DNA from: Candidatus Roizmanbacteria bacterium GW2011_GWC1_37_12
GTDB lineage: Bacteria > Patescibacteriota > Microgenomatia > UBA1406 > GWC2-37-13
NCBI GenBank assembly: GCA_000991135.1
Contig: LBST01000001.1
Span: 17,074-81,073, forward strand
Length of the DNA stretch: 64,000 bases
Reading direction: 5' to 3'
In this document: positions 54,027-62,776 of the stretch, one piece after another
Layout: each line of letters opens with the position of its first letter
How positions within the stretch are numbered: position 1 is the stretch's first letter
The notes under the pieces: generated by a model
Told to the model about the DNA's origin: nothing
The model's database searches: none
What the model saw: the letters and a program-made list of their open reading frames with translations, nothing else
Made by a program: the position numbers and the translations under genes

Positions 54027-54164
54027 ATGTTTCAAAATATCGGTATGACTGAATTGACGGTAATAAGCCTTATTATCATTGTTCTTTTCGGAGCTAAAAA
54101 AATTCCAGAGCTTATAAGAGGTATTGGCCAGGCTGTTAAAGAGTTTAAAAAAGCTTCAAAATAA
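54027..54164 (+). CDS. tatA: TatA/E-family translocase subunit, second
   Basis: 45 residues: MFQNIGMTELTVISLIIIVL, the FGAKKIPE hinge, then LIRGIGQAVKEFKKASK. Classical TatA layout with short tail. Sixty bases after the first tatA and 11 bases before tatC. Confidence 0.9.
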   Translation: MFQNIGMTELTVISLIIIVLFGAKKIPELIRGIGQAVKEFKKASK

Positions 54165-54175
54165 ATTCGTTAACT

Positions 54176-54898
54176 ATGAAAAAAACCTCTCCAACTCTTC
54201 AAACAGCTATTACTCAATACATGCCATATCTGATTGAAATTCGTAAACGATTGTTTTTTGTTTTAGCTGTTTTTTTCATCGCTGCCGCAGTTGGATTCAT
54301 CTACTTTGAACCATTTATCAAGCTGATTTTAAAATTTTATAATTTAAAAAGCGCCAATATCGTCTTTACCTCGCCTTTTCAATTTATTAATCTGGCAGTA
54401 AATTCAGGCATCACCTTTGGCCTTATCATTGCTTTTCCTCTAATAATCTATCAGTTGGTTTCTTTTTTAAAGCCAGCTCTAAAATCAAAAGAATATATAT
54501 CAATAATTACTGCCATACCTATTAGTTTTATTCTTTTTATCATCGGCTTTAGTTTTGGCGGCTGGATCATGAAGTTCGTTGTCAATATCCTTTCCCAGCA
54601 GTCAAGCCAATTACGAGTACAAAACCTCTGGGATATAGAGATTTTTATTAAAAATATCTTTATGACTTCGCTCTGGCTAGCAGTAATTTTCCAATTTCCG
54701 GTTGTCATCACGCCTTTGATTAGGTTAAATGTTGTCAAATACCAGTCTTTAGTCAGCTTAAGACCGATGATCTATTTGGCTCTTCTTATATTCACGATGA
54801 GTCTACCACCAACTGATATTCTCACTGATTTTCTTATCTTTTTTCCGCTTGCTTTTCTATTTGAAGTTACTCTATTATTAAATAGAAGATATCGATAG
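54176..54898 (+). CDS. tatC: Sec-independent translocase TatC
   Basis: 240 residues with six membrane helices. The N-terminal MPYLIEIRKRLFFVLAVFFI corresponds to the conserved HLxELRxRL region (here YLIEIRKRL) that recognises the RR signal; TSPFQFINLAVNSGITFGLI holds the conserved P-x-E-like loop region with Phe instead of Glu; MSLPPTDILTDFLIFFPLAF is the usual P-D segment of helix 5-6. Full-length for the family. Its stop codon overlaps the Shine-Dalgarno of the third tatA. Confidence 0.93.
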   Translation: MKKTSPTLQTAITQYMPYLIEIRKRLFFVLAVFFIAAAVGFIYFEPFIKLILKFYNLKSANIVFTSPFQFINLAVNSGITFGLIIAFPLIIYQLVSFLKPALKSKEYISIITAIPISFILFIIGFSFGGWIMKFVVNILSQQSSQLRVQNLWDIEIFIKNIFMTSLWLAVIFQFPVVITPLIRLNVVKYQSLVSLRPMIYLALLIFTMSLPPTDILTDFLIFFPLAFLFEVTLLLNRRYR

Positions 54899-54915
54899 GA
54901 GGTGAAATCAACTTT

Positions 54916-55068
54916 ATGTTTAACAATATTGGAACAACTGAAATAATCATAATTTTTGTCGTTGTCTTGATATTCTTCGGCGGAAAAAAACTACCGGAGT
55001 TAGCAAAAGGAATCGGTGAGGCTATAAGAGAGTTTAAAAAATCAGCCAAAGACGATGACAAAAAGTAA
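54916..55068 (+). CDS. tatA: TatA/E-family translocase subunit, third
   Basis: 50 residues: MFNNIGTTEIIIIFVVVLIF, FGGKKLPE hinge, LAKGIGEAIREFKKSAKDDD. Perfect Shine-Dalgarno AGGAGGTGA. Overlaps the next gene by 14 bases. Three TatA-type subunits in one operon is many for such a small genome. Confidence 0.92.
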   Translation: MFNNIGTTEIIIIFVVVLIFFGGKKLPELAKGIGEAIREFKKSAKDDDKK

Positions 55069-55486
55069 CATCGACTCTCATAATAAAACATTTGCAATTT
55101 TTTTATTACCACTAATGGCGTTGATTGCGCCATTTTTGGTTTTTCCTATTGAGATGGTCTTACCTTACCCTTATATAGTCGAAGAGATTATTAAATCGCT
55201 CCTTATAATTAATGTCGTTAAACTACCTTCTAAAAAGATTCAAATTTTTATTGGTATATGTTTGGGAGTTTTTTTTGCAGTATCAGAAACTGTTCTTTAT
55301 TCATTCAATTTCTTTATGTTAACTTCAATTATACCTTTGATTGAGCGGCTATTTTTAACCTCACTCCTCCACGCTTTAACAATAGTTGTTATGATTTTAT
55401 CAAACTTTATCAACAAAAAACTTCTACCTTTGGGAGTAATTCTGGCAATGATAATTCATTATTTTTATAATTTACTGGCGTTGTAG
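55055..55486 (+). CDS. PrsW-like membrane protease
   Basis: 143 residues with about five membrane helices. IVEEIIKSLLI gives the EExxK motif, FFAVSETVLYSF the second Glu, LLHALTIVVM and MIIHYFYNL the two His, the order found in PrsW/CAAX-type intramembrane peptidases of family M82. PrsW cleaves anti-sigma or membrane anchors. Translationally coupled to the third tatA, so a link with Tat-exported substrates is possible. Its end overlaps the convergent 856-residue gene by 15 bases. Confidence 0.72.
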   Translation: MTKSNIDSHNKTFAIFLLPLMALIAPFLVFPIEMVLPYPYIVEEIIKSLLIINVVKLPSKKIQIFIGICLGVFFAVSETVLYSFNFFMLTSIIPLIERLFLTSLLHALTIVVMILSNFINKKLLPLGVILAMIIHYFYNLLAL

Positions 55487-58042
55487 AACAAATTCAGAAG
55501 AAACCCAACCAGTACTATCTTGAAGCTCAATTTGAGTCCAACCATCTTTTTCTTTTAAGATCGGATATTTTTCACCACTGTATGCTTTACCAATAACTTC
55601 ACCATTTGGAGTTTTTCTTATTCTCAAATAACTACCAGATAAGTCTGTAACTATTACATATTTGTTCTCTTGTTTTGGTTTTGTTTCAGTACCCAAAACA
55701 GTTTCGTTTGGTATCGGGCTGACAATTTTAGCTTCATCCAGCCTTTGTAGTTGTTCGGTTTTAACAGAAACATAGTTTACACTAGGCTGCCTGATACTCA
55801 AAACCTTCAAAACAACAAAACTTGCTAAAAAAGAAATGGTCGAACCTAAGATAAAAAAGATGACTGCAAATTTGATCATCTGTTCGCGGCCGATGCTGTC
55901 AACTGCTTTGAAAACGGGTTTTGAACCGGTGCTGCCGCTGCCTCTTAATATCTTCATATAGATTACCAAGAAAACAAAACCAGCAACCATAACAATGATT
56001 AGTCCCCAGACAGAAACCGCTTGGGCGCCGCCAACAAATCCAGTCATTGAGCTAAACGACCCTGATTGAGTAACCAGATCCTGAAGATTTTTAATCTGAT
56101 CTTTGATTCCTTTTAGTTCTATCTGAGCTTCGAAATAATTTTTTATTTTGTTTTCCGGCGTCATTGCTGATTTTTGGTTATTTAGGATTTTGTCGAGAGA
56201 AACATTAATATTGCTTTTGATCGTCACGCCCTGACCAAAATACGAGGTTTTTTCAAGAGGTTTAACCAACTCTTCAGCTTGCTGTCGAAGGCTCTCTATT
56301 ATTTCCTCGCTGATTGACCAAATATCCTGGACGCGAACCGAGACGACCTTTGATTCGCTTGGAGCCAATGTAAACTCACCCTCAACATAAAGCTGTCTTT
56401 TCTCAACATCATAGTTGACTTCTAGACCGTCATCAACTTCAATAATATCCTCTTTTTTGGTTTCAGCCGGTAGGTAATATTTTAAAGGAACACTTTGGCT
56501 GATTCTGGTTGACGGATTGGTAAGAAGGGTCTTAAAAACAACACTCCCCTCCTCAAGCCAGCTGCTGCTAAAAGGTTTATCTGTTATTTTAGCTAGTAAT
56601 TTTTTGTTCGCTTCGATTGTTCCCTTAATTGATAAAAGTCGGTTTTTAAGTTTTTTACTAAGACTGTCTTCCGGTCGTGAAGAAATTACTATCATTGATC
56701 TTGGTAGTTTGTTAATTTTTGCCAGATCGGAAGCTATTACGTCGGTTTTTTTCTGCATCTCTGAAAGCTCAATCTTTCTCCAATTGATCAGAAGCTTGTC
56801 AACGTCTGACAGATACAAATCAAAAGTATTAGCCAAGGTCTTTACTTCATTTATTTTCCCATAAAGAGTCTCTTTACCGTCTTTGTCTGAAGCAGTTCCA
56901 AGAGTTTCTATAAAACTATTTAAAGATTCGCCAAGACTCAAAAGATCTTCTTTAACTATCTTTGATTTACCTTCAACTTTAAGATCGCTTTCGATAACTG
57001 CGGTTCGACTTCTTAAAGATTCAACTTGACTATTTAGACTGTCAGCTAAAGCTAAATTCCAAAGTTCTTTGATTTTTTTTGTTGAGTCGGATATTGAACT
57101 GTTCGATTTATTAATTTCTTTTAAAACTAAGGTCAGTTTTTTTTCGTCAAATTCTTTCCATTTTAGATCCAACATTCCTAATTTACTATCTACTGAATAA
57201 CTGTCAGCAAGAAGCTCTGTCAGTAAAAGCTGGGATTGGTTTAACTTAGATTCCAGATCAACATTTTGTTCCTCTTCCAAGAAATTTTTTATCACTGGTT
57301 TATTGACTGTTTTTTCAAGAAGCGATTGACTGTAAGCGACTTCTTTTTTCAGGTCGTCAACGTCGGTTTTCTTAGCCAGTAAACTCGTATCAACTCCGCT
57401 TGAAGTCAAAGTTCTTTCATTATTGCTCCAAATGCTTGATACTAAACTGCCGAAAGATGATAATGTCTTTGTCGAATAGTTCCAGACATCAGACGGCAGA
57501 GAACCAAAATTGTTTAAAGTTCGACCCGAATATCCCCAAACAGCAGAGGCAATATCCGAAGTTGACGGAACAATGTTTTGCAATGCTTCCCCAAAACTTC
57601 CCAATTGGGTATGAGCTGATCTTGATTCATCCCAGACAGCATCGGCTACATCCTGCTTAGTCAAAGCAGAAGAAGATGCTTCTACTTCAAAAGTTTTGTC
57701 TAAACAAAGATAGTCTGTTCCTGCAGTGCAACAGATCTGTGATCGATATAAGCCGGCTGAACCGGTTGCAGTAAAACTATATGAATACCAACCATCGCTG
57801 GCGCTATCCATGTCTACCGAATTTAAAAATATTGAACTATCCGGGAATCTACTTGTTAAAACACAGCTTGCTGTAGCAATCGGAACATAAGAATCATCAT
57901 ACAAAAATTCTCCCACAGTACAGTTGTCTTCTTTGTAGCATTTCTGATACTGTACCGCTGCATTTATTGAATAAGTGGCGCCAAAAAGCACTAAATAAAC
58001 AAGACTTAGAAACAATACTAGCTGTTTTACTTTGATTTTCAT
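55472..58042 (-). CDS. Large envelope protein with ADAVWDE repeats, coiled coils and SH3 end
   Basis: 856 residues. Signal peptide (QLVLFLSLVYLVLFGATYSI), an N-terminal Cys-containing domain (YQKCYKEDNCTVGEFLYDD), then repeats of ADAVWDESRSAHTQLGSFGE, SAVWGYSGRTLNNFGSL and SDVWNYSTKTLSSFGSL (about 140-215), a long coiled-coil region (about 230-640), two membrane helices near 675 and 730 (VSVWGLIIVMVAGFVFLVIY, and FAVIFFILGSTISFLASFVV) and a C-terminal SH3 domain (SYLRIRKTPNGEVIGKAYSG). The AVWDE motif also ends the 51453 protein, hinting that the two meet. A tape-measure or anchor role is possible. Confidence 0.72.
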   Translation of the reverse strand: MKIKVKQLVLFLSLVYLVLFGATYSINAAVQYQKCYKEDNCTVGEFLYDDSYVPIATASCVLTSRFPDSSIFLNSVDMDSASDGWYSYSFTATGSAGLYRSQICCTAGTDYLCLDKTFEVEASSSALTKQDVADAVWDESRSAHTQLGSFGEALQNIVPSTSDIASAVWGYSGRTLNNFGSLPSDVWNYSTKTLSSFGSLVSSIWSNNERTLTSSGVDTSLLAKKTDVDDLKKEVAYSQSLLEKTVNKPVIKNFLEEEQNVDLESKLNQSQLLLTELLADSYSVDSKLGMLDLKWKEFDEKKLTLVLKEINKSNSSISDSTKKIKELWNLALADSLNSQVESLRSRTAVIESDLKVEGKSKIVKEDLLSLGESLNSFIETLGTASDKDGKETLYGKINEVKTLANTFDLYLSDVDKLLINWRKIELSEMQKKTDVIASDLAKINKLPRSMIVISSRPEDSLSKKLKNRLLSIKGTIEANKKLLAKITDKPFSSSWLEEGSVVFKTLLTNPSTRISQSVPLKYYLPAETKKEDIIEVDDGLEVNYDVEKRQLYVEGEFTLAPSESKVVSVRVQDIWSISEEIIESLRQQAEELVKPLEKTSYFGQGVTIKSNINVSLDKILNNQKSAMTPENKIKNYFEAQIELKGIKDQIKNLQDLVTQSGSFSSMTGFVGGAQAVSVWGLIIVMVAGFVFLVIYMKILRGSGSTGSKPVFKAVDSIGREQMIKFAVIFFILGSTISFLASFVVLKVLSIRQPSVNYVSVKTEQLQRLDEAKIVSPIPNETVLGTETKPKQENKYVIVTDLSGSYLRIRKTPNGEVIGKAYSGEKYPILKEKDGWTQIELQDSTGWVSSEFVLQRQ

Positions 58043-58155
58043 ATTTAAGGCTTTGTTATTTGATAAAAAATCATATCATTATCATTTCATGTCCTATACA
58101 ATTATAATAAGGATAGGAAAATAGTTTGTCAAGGGGTAAATGAAGTAAAATACGC

Positions 58156-58183
58156 TTGACAAATGATTTGATTATGATATGAT
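58156..58183 (+). promoter_or_regulatory. Promoter of the Fic-like gene
   Basis: TTGACA (58156-58161), 16-base spacer, TATGAT (58178-58183), ten bases to the ATG at 58193. ATGAT units repeat across the region and, inverted, at 58066-58090, possibly an operator. Confidence 0.55.
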
Positions 58184-58192
58184 TATTTCTAA

Positions 58193-59062
58193 ATGAAAAG
58201 TTTCTTTTACACAAAATCCCAATCTCTAAATCAATATGTTAAACAAATAGAGGAATTAAGAAAAGTAATTCTTTTAACTCCACTTTCACCTCGGTATAAA
58301 AATCAGCTTCGCTGGCAAATACTAAATAAAAGAATTAAGCTTTTTTTTCAATTCTTAAATAGAGACTACAGCAATAAAGAATTTAGTAGAATAAAAGATA
58401 GTCTTAATTACATCTATCAAAACTGGATGGCAACAGATGAACCTATCAGTTATTCAACTGTTGTTAAACTATACTCTCAAACTTTTGACGGCCGATTAAT
58501 TATTACCCAAAAAGAAATTGAAGAAAGTATAAAATACATTCAAGTTAGTTCTGAACACCCGATTATTCAAGCTGCTCTAGCCAAGATAATTTTCTTTAGC
58601 CTCAACGCATTTTCAAAAGATAATGAACCATTTTCCGATCTTATTTTTACCCTATTTCTTTACAAATACGGTTATGACTTCCGCCGGATAGTCCCATATG
58701 AAGAGTATTTTTTAAAGGATAAAAAAGACTATCAAGAAACTATATATTCGGCAATAAAAAAACAAAATCTTACTCAATGGCTAGAATATTTCACGTCCGG
58801 TTTAATTAAACAGTTAGAAAATACAATCAGTGAAATAAAATTAAAAAAAGTAGAGAGATCAACAACCTTTAACCTCAATGAAAGGCAAAAAAAGATTCTT
58901 TTTATGTTTGAAGAACCAAATGTTAAGATAACTAATAAAGTGGTTATGAAAGAGTTTAAAATCGCTCCTGTTACTGCTGCTCGCGATCTAGGGAAATTAA
59001 CTCACTTGAATCTGATTTTGATGGTTGGAAAAGGCCGATCTACTTATTATCTAAAGGTCTAA
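58193..59062 (+). CDS. Fic-like protein with lost active site plus winged helix
   Basis: 289 residues. Residues about 120-205 follow the Fic fold: EHPIIQAALAKIIFFSLNAF, then TLFLYKYGYDFRRIVPYEEY and LTQWLEYFTSGLIKQLE, as in Fic proteins with LLLxxGYDxxxxxSxEEY and WLxYFLxGL. The catalytic HPFxxGNGR loop is replaced by NAFSKDNEPFSD, so it lacks the His and the anion-binding GNGR and should not AMPylate. The C-terminal LNERQKKILFMFEEPN and KEFKIAPVTAARDLGKL form a winged helix. It may be a DNA-binding regulator derived from a Fic protein. Confidence 0.7.
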   Translation: MKSFFYTKSQSLNQYVKQIEELRKVILLTPLSPRYKNQLRWQILNKRIKLFFQFLNRDYSNKEFSRIKDSLNYIYQNWMATDEPISYSTVVKLYSQTFDGRLIITQKEIEESIKYIQVSSEHPIIQAALAKIIFFSLNAFSKDNEPFSDLIFTLFLYKYGYDFRRIVPYEEYFLKDKKDYQETIYSAIKKQNLTQWLEYFTSGLIKQLENTISEIKLKKVERSTTFNLNERQKKILFMFEEPNVKITNKVVMKEFKIAPVTAARDLGKLTHLNLILMVGKGRSTYYLKV

Positions 59063-59093
59063 AATATTTTTAAAATGATCGGGATCGCTTCAC

Positions 59094-60602
59094 TCAATTA
59101 AAGTTTCGTTCGCGCTGAAAATAATTTTCAATCTGCTTTAAATTATCATCCCGCGGATACACTTTCAAAGCTTTATCGATAAAATCAGCGGTTTTTTCTC
59201 TGTCTTTCCCATACTTTACCAATATCCTTGCCAGGTTTTCATAAGCTAAATAATATTGGCCGTTATTAACGGATCTTTGATAATATTCGGCGGCCTTTTG
59301 ATAATTTTTTTCACGTTCGTATGAGACTCCCAAATTATTCCAATTCACCCACCAATAAGGCGCCAGTTTAACTGAAGTTTCAAAATATTTCTTCGCCTCG
59401 GCGTATCGGCCAACCCTGAATAACTCTACTCCCATATTATTCTGTAAATCAAAACTGCTATCCTCTCTTATATCACGACTAAATAATGATAGACCGTTGC
59501 GCCAGTCCAAAGTCCTGATAAAACTCCTGACAGAAAAAATAAAAATAATGATTATTCCAATATGAATAATTCTTAATTCTAAATTCTTAATTCTAAATTC
59601 GCTTAGTATGACTCCTATCACCCCTAATAACCCAATCATCGGAAAATACAGCCAGCGCTCGGCGACCGTCATATTCAAAGGAATAATCTGCAGATGAGGA
59701 ATGAGCCCGATCAAAAACCAAAGAAAGAAAAACAAAAAAAGTTTATTTTTACTTTTTGTAATATAAATAACTGCTGTTAAAAATAGCCCAATTTCAAAAA
59801 TTAAAGGAAGAAAAAAATTCCTAATGTCAACAGCCCGTACCACCCAATGCTGGGCGATCTCTAGATTTATCGGGTAAAAAAACTTAGTTATGTAATAAAA
59901 AATTATTGAGGGAATATTGATGAGGCGAGTTGATAAAGAAACTCTCATGATCGGAAAAAGCCCCTGGCCGGCAACGTAATTATTTCCAGCTGCCAATCGA
60001 AATAACAGATACCCAGCCAATAAAATTACGGAAAAAACGGAATAGCTTATCAAGACGGCCTTATTATTTTTCTTAAAAAGTATCAAATAAAAGAAAACCA
60101 AAACAAAAAAAACTATCCCTGTTTCTTTCATAAGAAGGGCTATTAATAAAAGAAATGTTCCAATAAATATCTTTGTAGAGACGTGATTAATCACGTCTCT
60201 ACGGGTAAACAAATACAATCCGATTATTCCTACCAGCGTAAATCCAATTTCCTGCATAGCCGAGGCAAATGATACCGCCTCGACGTTTGATGGATGAACT
60301 AAAAAAATAAGCGCGAGAACTAAAGAAATTGTTTCTTTAAAGAACCGTTTAAACAAATGGTAAACCAATACCGCCGCGGCGGTATGAAAAATCAGCTGAA
60401 TAAAATGGAAAACAAACGGTTGGGCTCCAAAAATATTATAGATCGTCCAATAAACAGCTGTTATCACCGGCCGAAAGTAGGCGCCAGCCTGGGCCGAAAT
60501 CCCCGTCTGGAACATCACCTCGTCGTCCCAGACAAAACCGTTGAACAAGCCAAAACCGTAGACCAATAACCCCAAGAAGACAATAATTGAGATTTTTTTC
60601 AC
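59094..60602 (-). CDS. TMTC-like membrane mannosyltransferase with TPR tail
   Basis: 502 residues. About ten membrane helices, with FNGFVWDDEVMFQTG near the N-terminus (the acidic first loop typical of GT-C enzymes, DD at about 26-27), then C-terminal TPR repeats (NNMGVELFRVGRYAEAKKYF, NNLGVSYEREKNYQKAAEYY). GT-C enzymes use polyprenyl-phosphate sugars to glycosylate proteins outside the cell. A 28-bp perfect palindrome is inserted at codons about 133-142, and an AATTCTTAATTCTAAATTC array at about 333-345, both in frame. Overlaps the upstream gene by four bases. Confidence 0.8.
   Translation of the reverse strand: MKKISIIVFLGLLVYGFGLFNGFVWDDEVMFQTGISAQAGAYFRPVITAVYWTIYNIFGAQPFVFHFIQLIFHTAAAVLVYHLFKRFFKETISLVLALIFLVHPSNVEAVSFASAMQEIGFTLVGIIGLYLFTRRDVINHVSTKIFIGTFLLLIALLMKETGIVFFVLVFFYLILFKKNNKAVLISYSVFSVILLAGYLLFRLAAGNNYVAGQGLFPIMRVSLSTRLINIPSIIFYYITKFFYPINLEIAQHWVVRAVDIRNFFLPLIFEIGLFLTAVIYITKSKNKLFLFFFLWFLIGLIPHLQIIPLNMTVAERWLYFPMIGLLGVIGVILSEFRIKNLELRIIHIGIIIIFIFSVRSFIRTLDWRNGLSLFSRDIREDSSFDLQNNMGVELFRVGRYAEAKKYFETSVKLAPYWWVNWNNLGVSYEREKNYQKAAEYYQRSVNNGQYYLAYENLARILVKYGKDREKTADFIDKALKVYPRDDNLKQIENYFQRERNFN
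59567..59602. repeat. AATTCTTAATTCTAA tandem array in the TMTC-like gene
   Basis: AATTCTTAATTCTAAATTC repeated twice, read in frame as EFRIKNLELRI. Confidence 0.6.
60175..60202. repeat. 28-bp perfect palindrome inside the TMTC-like gene
   Basis: GTAGAGACGTGATT followed by its exact reverse complement. Read in frame as TRRDVINHVST. The GTAGAGACG...CGTCTCTAC form resembles palindromic repeats that I remember from cyanobacteria and other phyla. Confidence 0.85.
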
Positions 60603-62767
60603 GATTTTTTATTAAGCCAAACGACTATAAAAACTAAAATACTCAAAATCAACAAAAATACCTTCAAACCCGACGGCTTATAAGAAGCGGTTATTTGATA
60701 ATCGCCTGGCCCATTTAATTGAACCCCGATAAAAAACGGAAAAACCGGAAAAGTTTTTTGTTTTTTTCCATTAACAGCTATTTCCCAGTTTGGGTGAAAA
60801 GTTTGTTTTAGAACAACGACACAGTTGTTGCATTTTCCGTCAATTCGAAAAATAACCCCATAACTTTGAGGAAGATATTTTTCAATCTTATTTACCAACT
60901 TTTGTTCAAATTTTTCCTGATTCCCAAACATAGGATTTTCGCGCCAAATAGGGATATTTTCGTTGAAACTATTTTGTCCGTACATTTTGATTGTTTGATT
61001 AACGAACGTAAATTTTTCGTCATTCAAAGCGATTACCGGGTAGTTTTTATTTTCAAACATTGGGCTATAAAACCAAAGATGGACAATGTTAACCAAGTTA
61101 GTTTTTTCCGTCATCACTTCTAGACTGCTTTTACCCAATGTAAACCAACCTTCTGATTTGACTTCATATAAACTAAACCTGCCTTTTTTTATAATCAATT
61201 CGACAAACTGGGGCGGCTTTTTGTCAGTCGGCAGGACCAGATAGCCGACGTTGTAAAGATCATAGTGCTTTGGATTTTCTTCATCAAAAAACTGTTCGGC
61301 ATCGGAATTAGGCGACCAGCTTTGAGGTAAGAAACCAATAATCGGAAAACCATCGCTGGACAAAGCCATGTAAATTTGAGTGTCACCTATCTTAAAATTT
61401 CGCCCCCAGTTGCCCGGCCGGCCGGCATAGACCCTGGCCGGAGGCAATTCTTTTAACTTGTTTGTAATTACCTGATAATCATTAATATTTTTTTGATAAT
61501 CCAAGTTTGATCTTGTAATCCAGACGTCGTTGTCTTTGACGTAATTAATAATTGGTTTCTCTATCAAATAAATAGAGTAAAAACCTAGGCCAATCACTAA
61601 TGCTATAAGTATTAAATTTTTTCGTTTTGTCAATAATTTAAGTAAATTAAATAGCCAACCGCTGGCAAGCAACAAACCAACAAACTGAACCATAACAATC
61701 ACCCTGTGGAGATGGTATTCACTCATGCCCGGGATTAGATTAACCAACGGGCCTAAAATATCACGCCCAAGAAACAAGATAAAATATAAACCAAATATCG
61801 TTACTAAATAACGATGAAATTTATTTCCTGATACCAAGCCCCAAAGCACTCCGCCAATGACAAAAATCGTCAAAAAAGGAAATCTGTTGAAATCAAAAAG
61901 GTCGCCGTTAGCCAGCCAGATGATTATCTGGTTCAACCCCCAGGAGTTAAACTTCCAGATCGGATCCCACAGTGAAAAATTTCGATATTGGGAAGTCAGG
62001 AAAAACGGAAAAATAAAATAAGACAATGAAATTATTAGTAAAAATAAAAACACTAAGATTCTCTTTCCTGTTTCCTTCCATTTTTCCAAATTAAACATCC
62101 AAAAAACCGGATAGGCAAACAACAATAGATAGAACATGCCAAAATGCGATTGGGCCAGTAAAAAATTAAATAATATTGCTTTGCCCAGATTTTTTTTATC
62201 CTTCAAAAAACTGATACCGTAAGCAAAAGCGATCGGCAATACGGATACTGCTAAAAGTTGAGAAAATAACCCCCAACCGCGCCAAAGGAAGCTGGGAGAA
62301 TCTAAGCCATAAAGTCCGTCCGTGAAAATTGCTTGGGAAAAAAAGGCAAAAATTAACCCAAAGCCGGGAGAAAATCCCAGAATTCTTGCTCCCAGGAAAA
62401 AACTTATCGGCAATAAAATCAGCAATATTGTCCGAATAATAACAAACAGTTTAAAAGTCGGGAAGGGGATAATAAAACTTAATAAAGAAATCGCCGCTTC
62501 AGGTAGATGGGAGTAGTAATATGAAAGAGAAAAACCCTCTGCCCAACGTTCATTCCAGCTGTCCAAAAGATATGCTGGCGATAGTTTTCCTCTAAAAACT
62601 TGACCCCAAATCTGTTTTGCCTCATCAATTAGGGCAGAGTGGAAAGTATTGTCATTTGGGTCGGACAAGACCTTAAATTCACCTCGATAAAGGAAGAAGT
62701 TGAATAAAATAATAACAAGTAATAATATGTGAGGTAAATACTTTTTTATTGTTATTAACTTTTTCAT
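60599..62767 (-). CDS. Large multi-pass membrane protein, YfhO/GT-C-like
   Basis: 722 residues with about 12 membrane helices in the first 410 and one at the extreme C-terminus, and an external beta-rich domain at about 430-690. The ordering (acidic first outer loop with DPNDNTFHSALIDE, AGRPGNWGRN after the helices, terminal helix) is like the 6-pyruvoyl-tetrahydropterin-synthase-related/YfhO membrane glycosyltransferase-type proteins of CPR. It overlaps the downstream TMTC-like gene by four bases and follows another such gene by nine bases, so three GT-C-like proteins are made together. Confidence 0.7.
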   Translation of the reverse strand: MKKLITIKKYLPHILLLVIILFNFFLYRGEFKVLSDPNDNTFHSALIDEAKQIWGQVFRGKLSPAYLLDSWNERWAEGFSLSYYYSHLPEAAISLLSFIIPFPTFKLFVIIRTILLILLPISFFLGARILGFSPGFGLIFAFFSQAIFTDGLYGLDSPSFLWRGWGLFSQLLAVSVLPIAFAYGISFLKDKKNLGKAILFNFLLAQSHFGMFYLLLFAYPVFWMFNLEKWKETGKRILVFLFLLIISLSYFIFPFFLTSQYRNFSLWDPIWKFNSWGLNQIIIWLANGDLFDFNRFPFLTIFVIGGVLWGLVSGNKFHRYLVTIFGLYFILFLGRDILGPLVNLIPGMSEYHLHRVIVMVQFVGLLLASGWLFNLLKLLTKRKNLILIALVIGLGFYSIYLIEKPIINYVKDNDVWITRSNLDYQKNINDYQVITNKLKELPPARVYAGRPGNWGRNFKIGDTQIYMALSSDGFPIIGFLPQSWSPNSDAEQFFDEENPKHYDLYNVGYLVLPTDKKPPQFVELIIKKGRFSLYEVKSEGWFTLGKSSLEVMTEKTNLVNIVHLWFYSPMFENKNYPVIALNDEKFTFVNQTIKMYGQNSFNENIPIWRENPMFGNQEKFEQKLVNKIEKYLPQSYGVIFRIDGKCNNCVVVLKQTFHPNWEIAVNGKKQKTFPVFPFFIGVQLNGPGDYQITASYKPSGLKVFLLILSILVFIVVWLNKKS

Positions 62768-62776
62768 AGTTTGAAA

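Noticed and set aside
54451..54738. Minus-strand frame opposite tatC
   Set aside because: Antisense shadow of a clear membrane protein gene.
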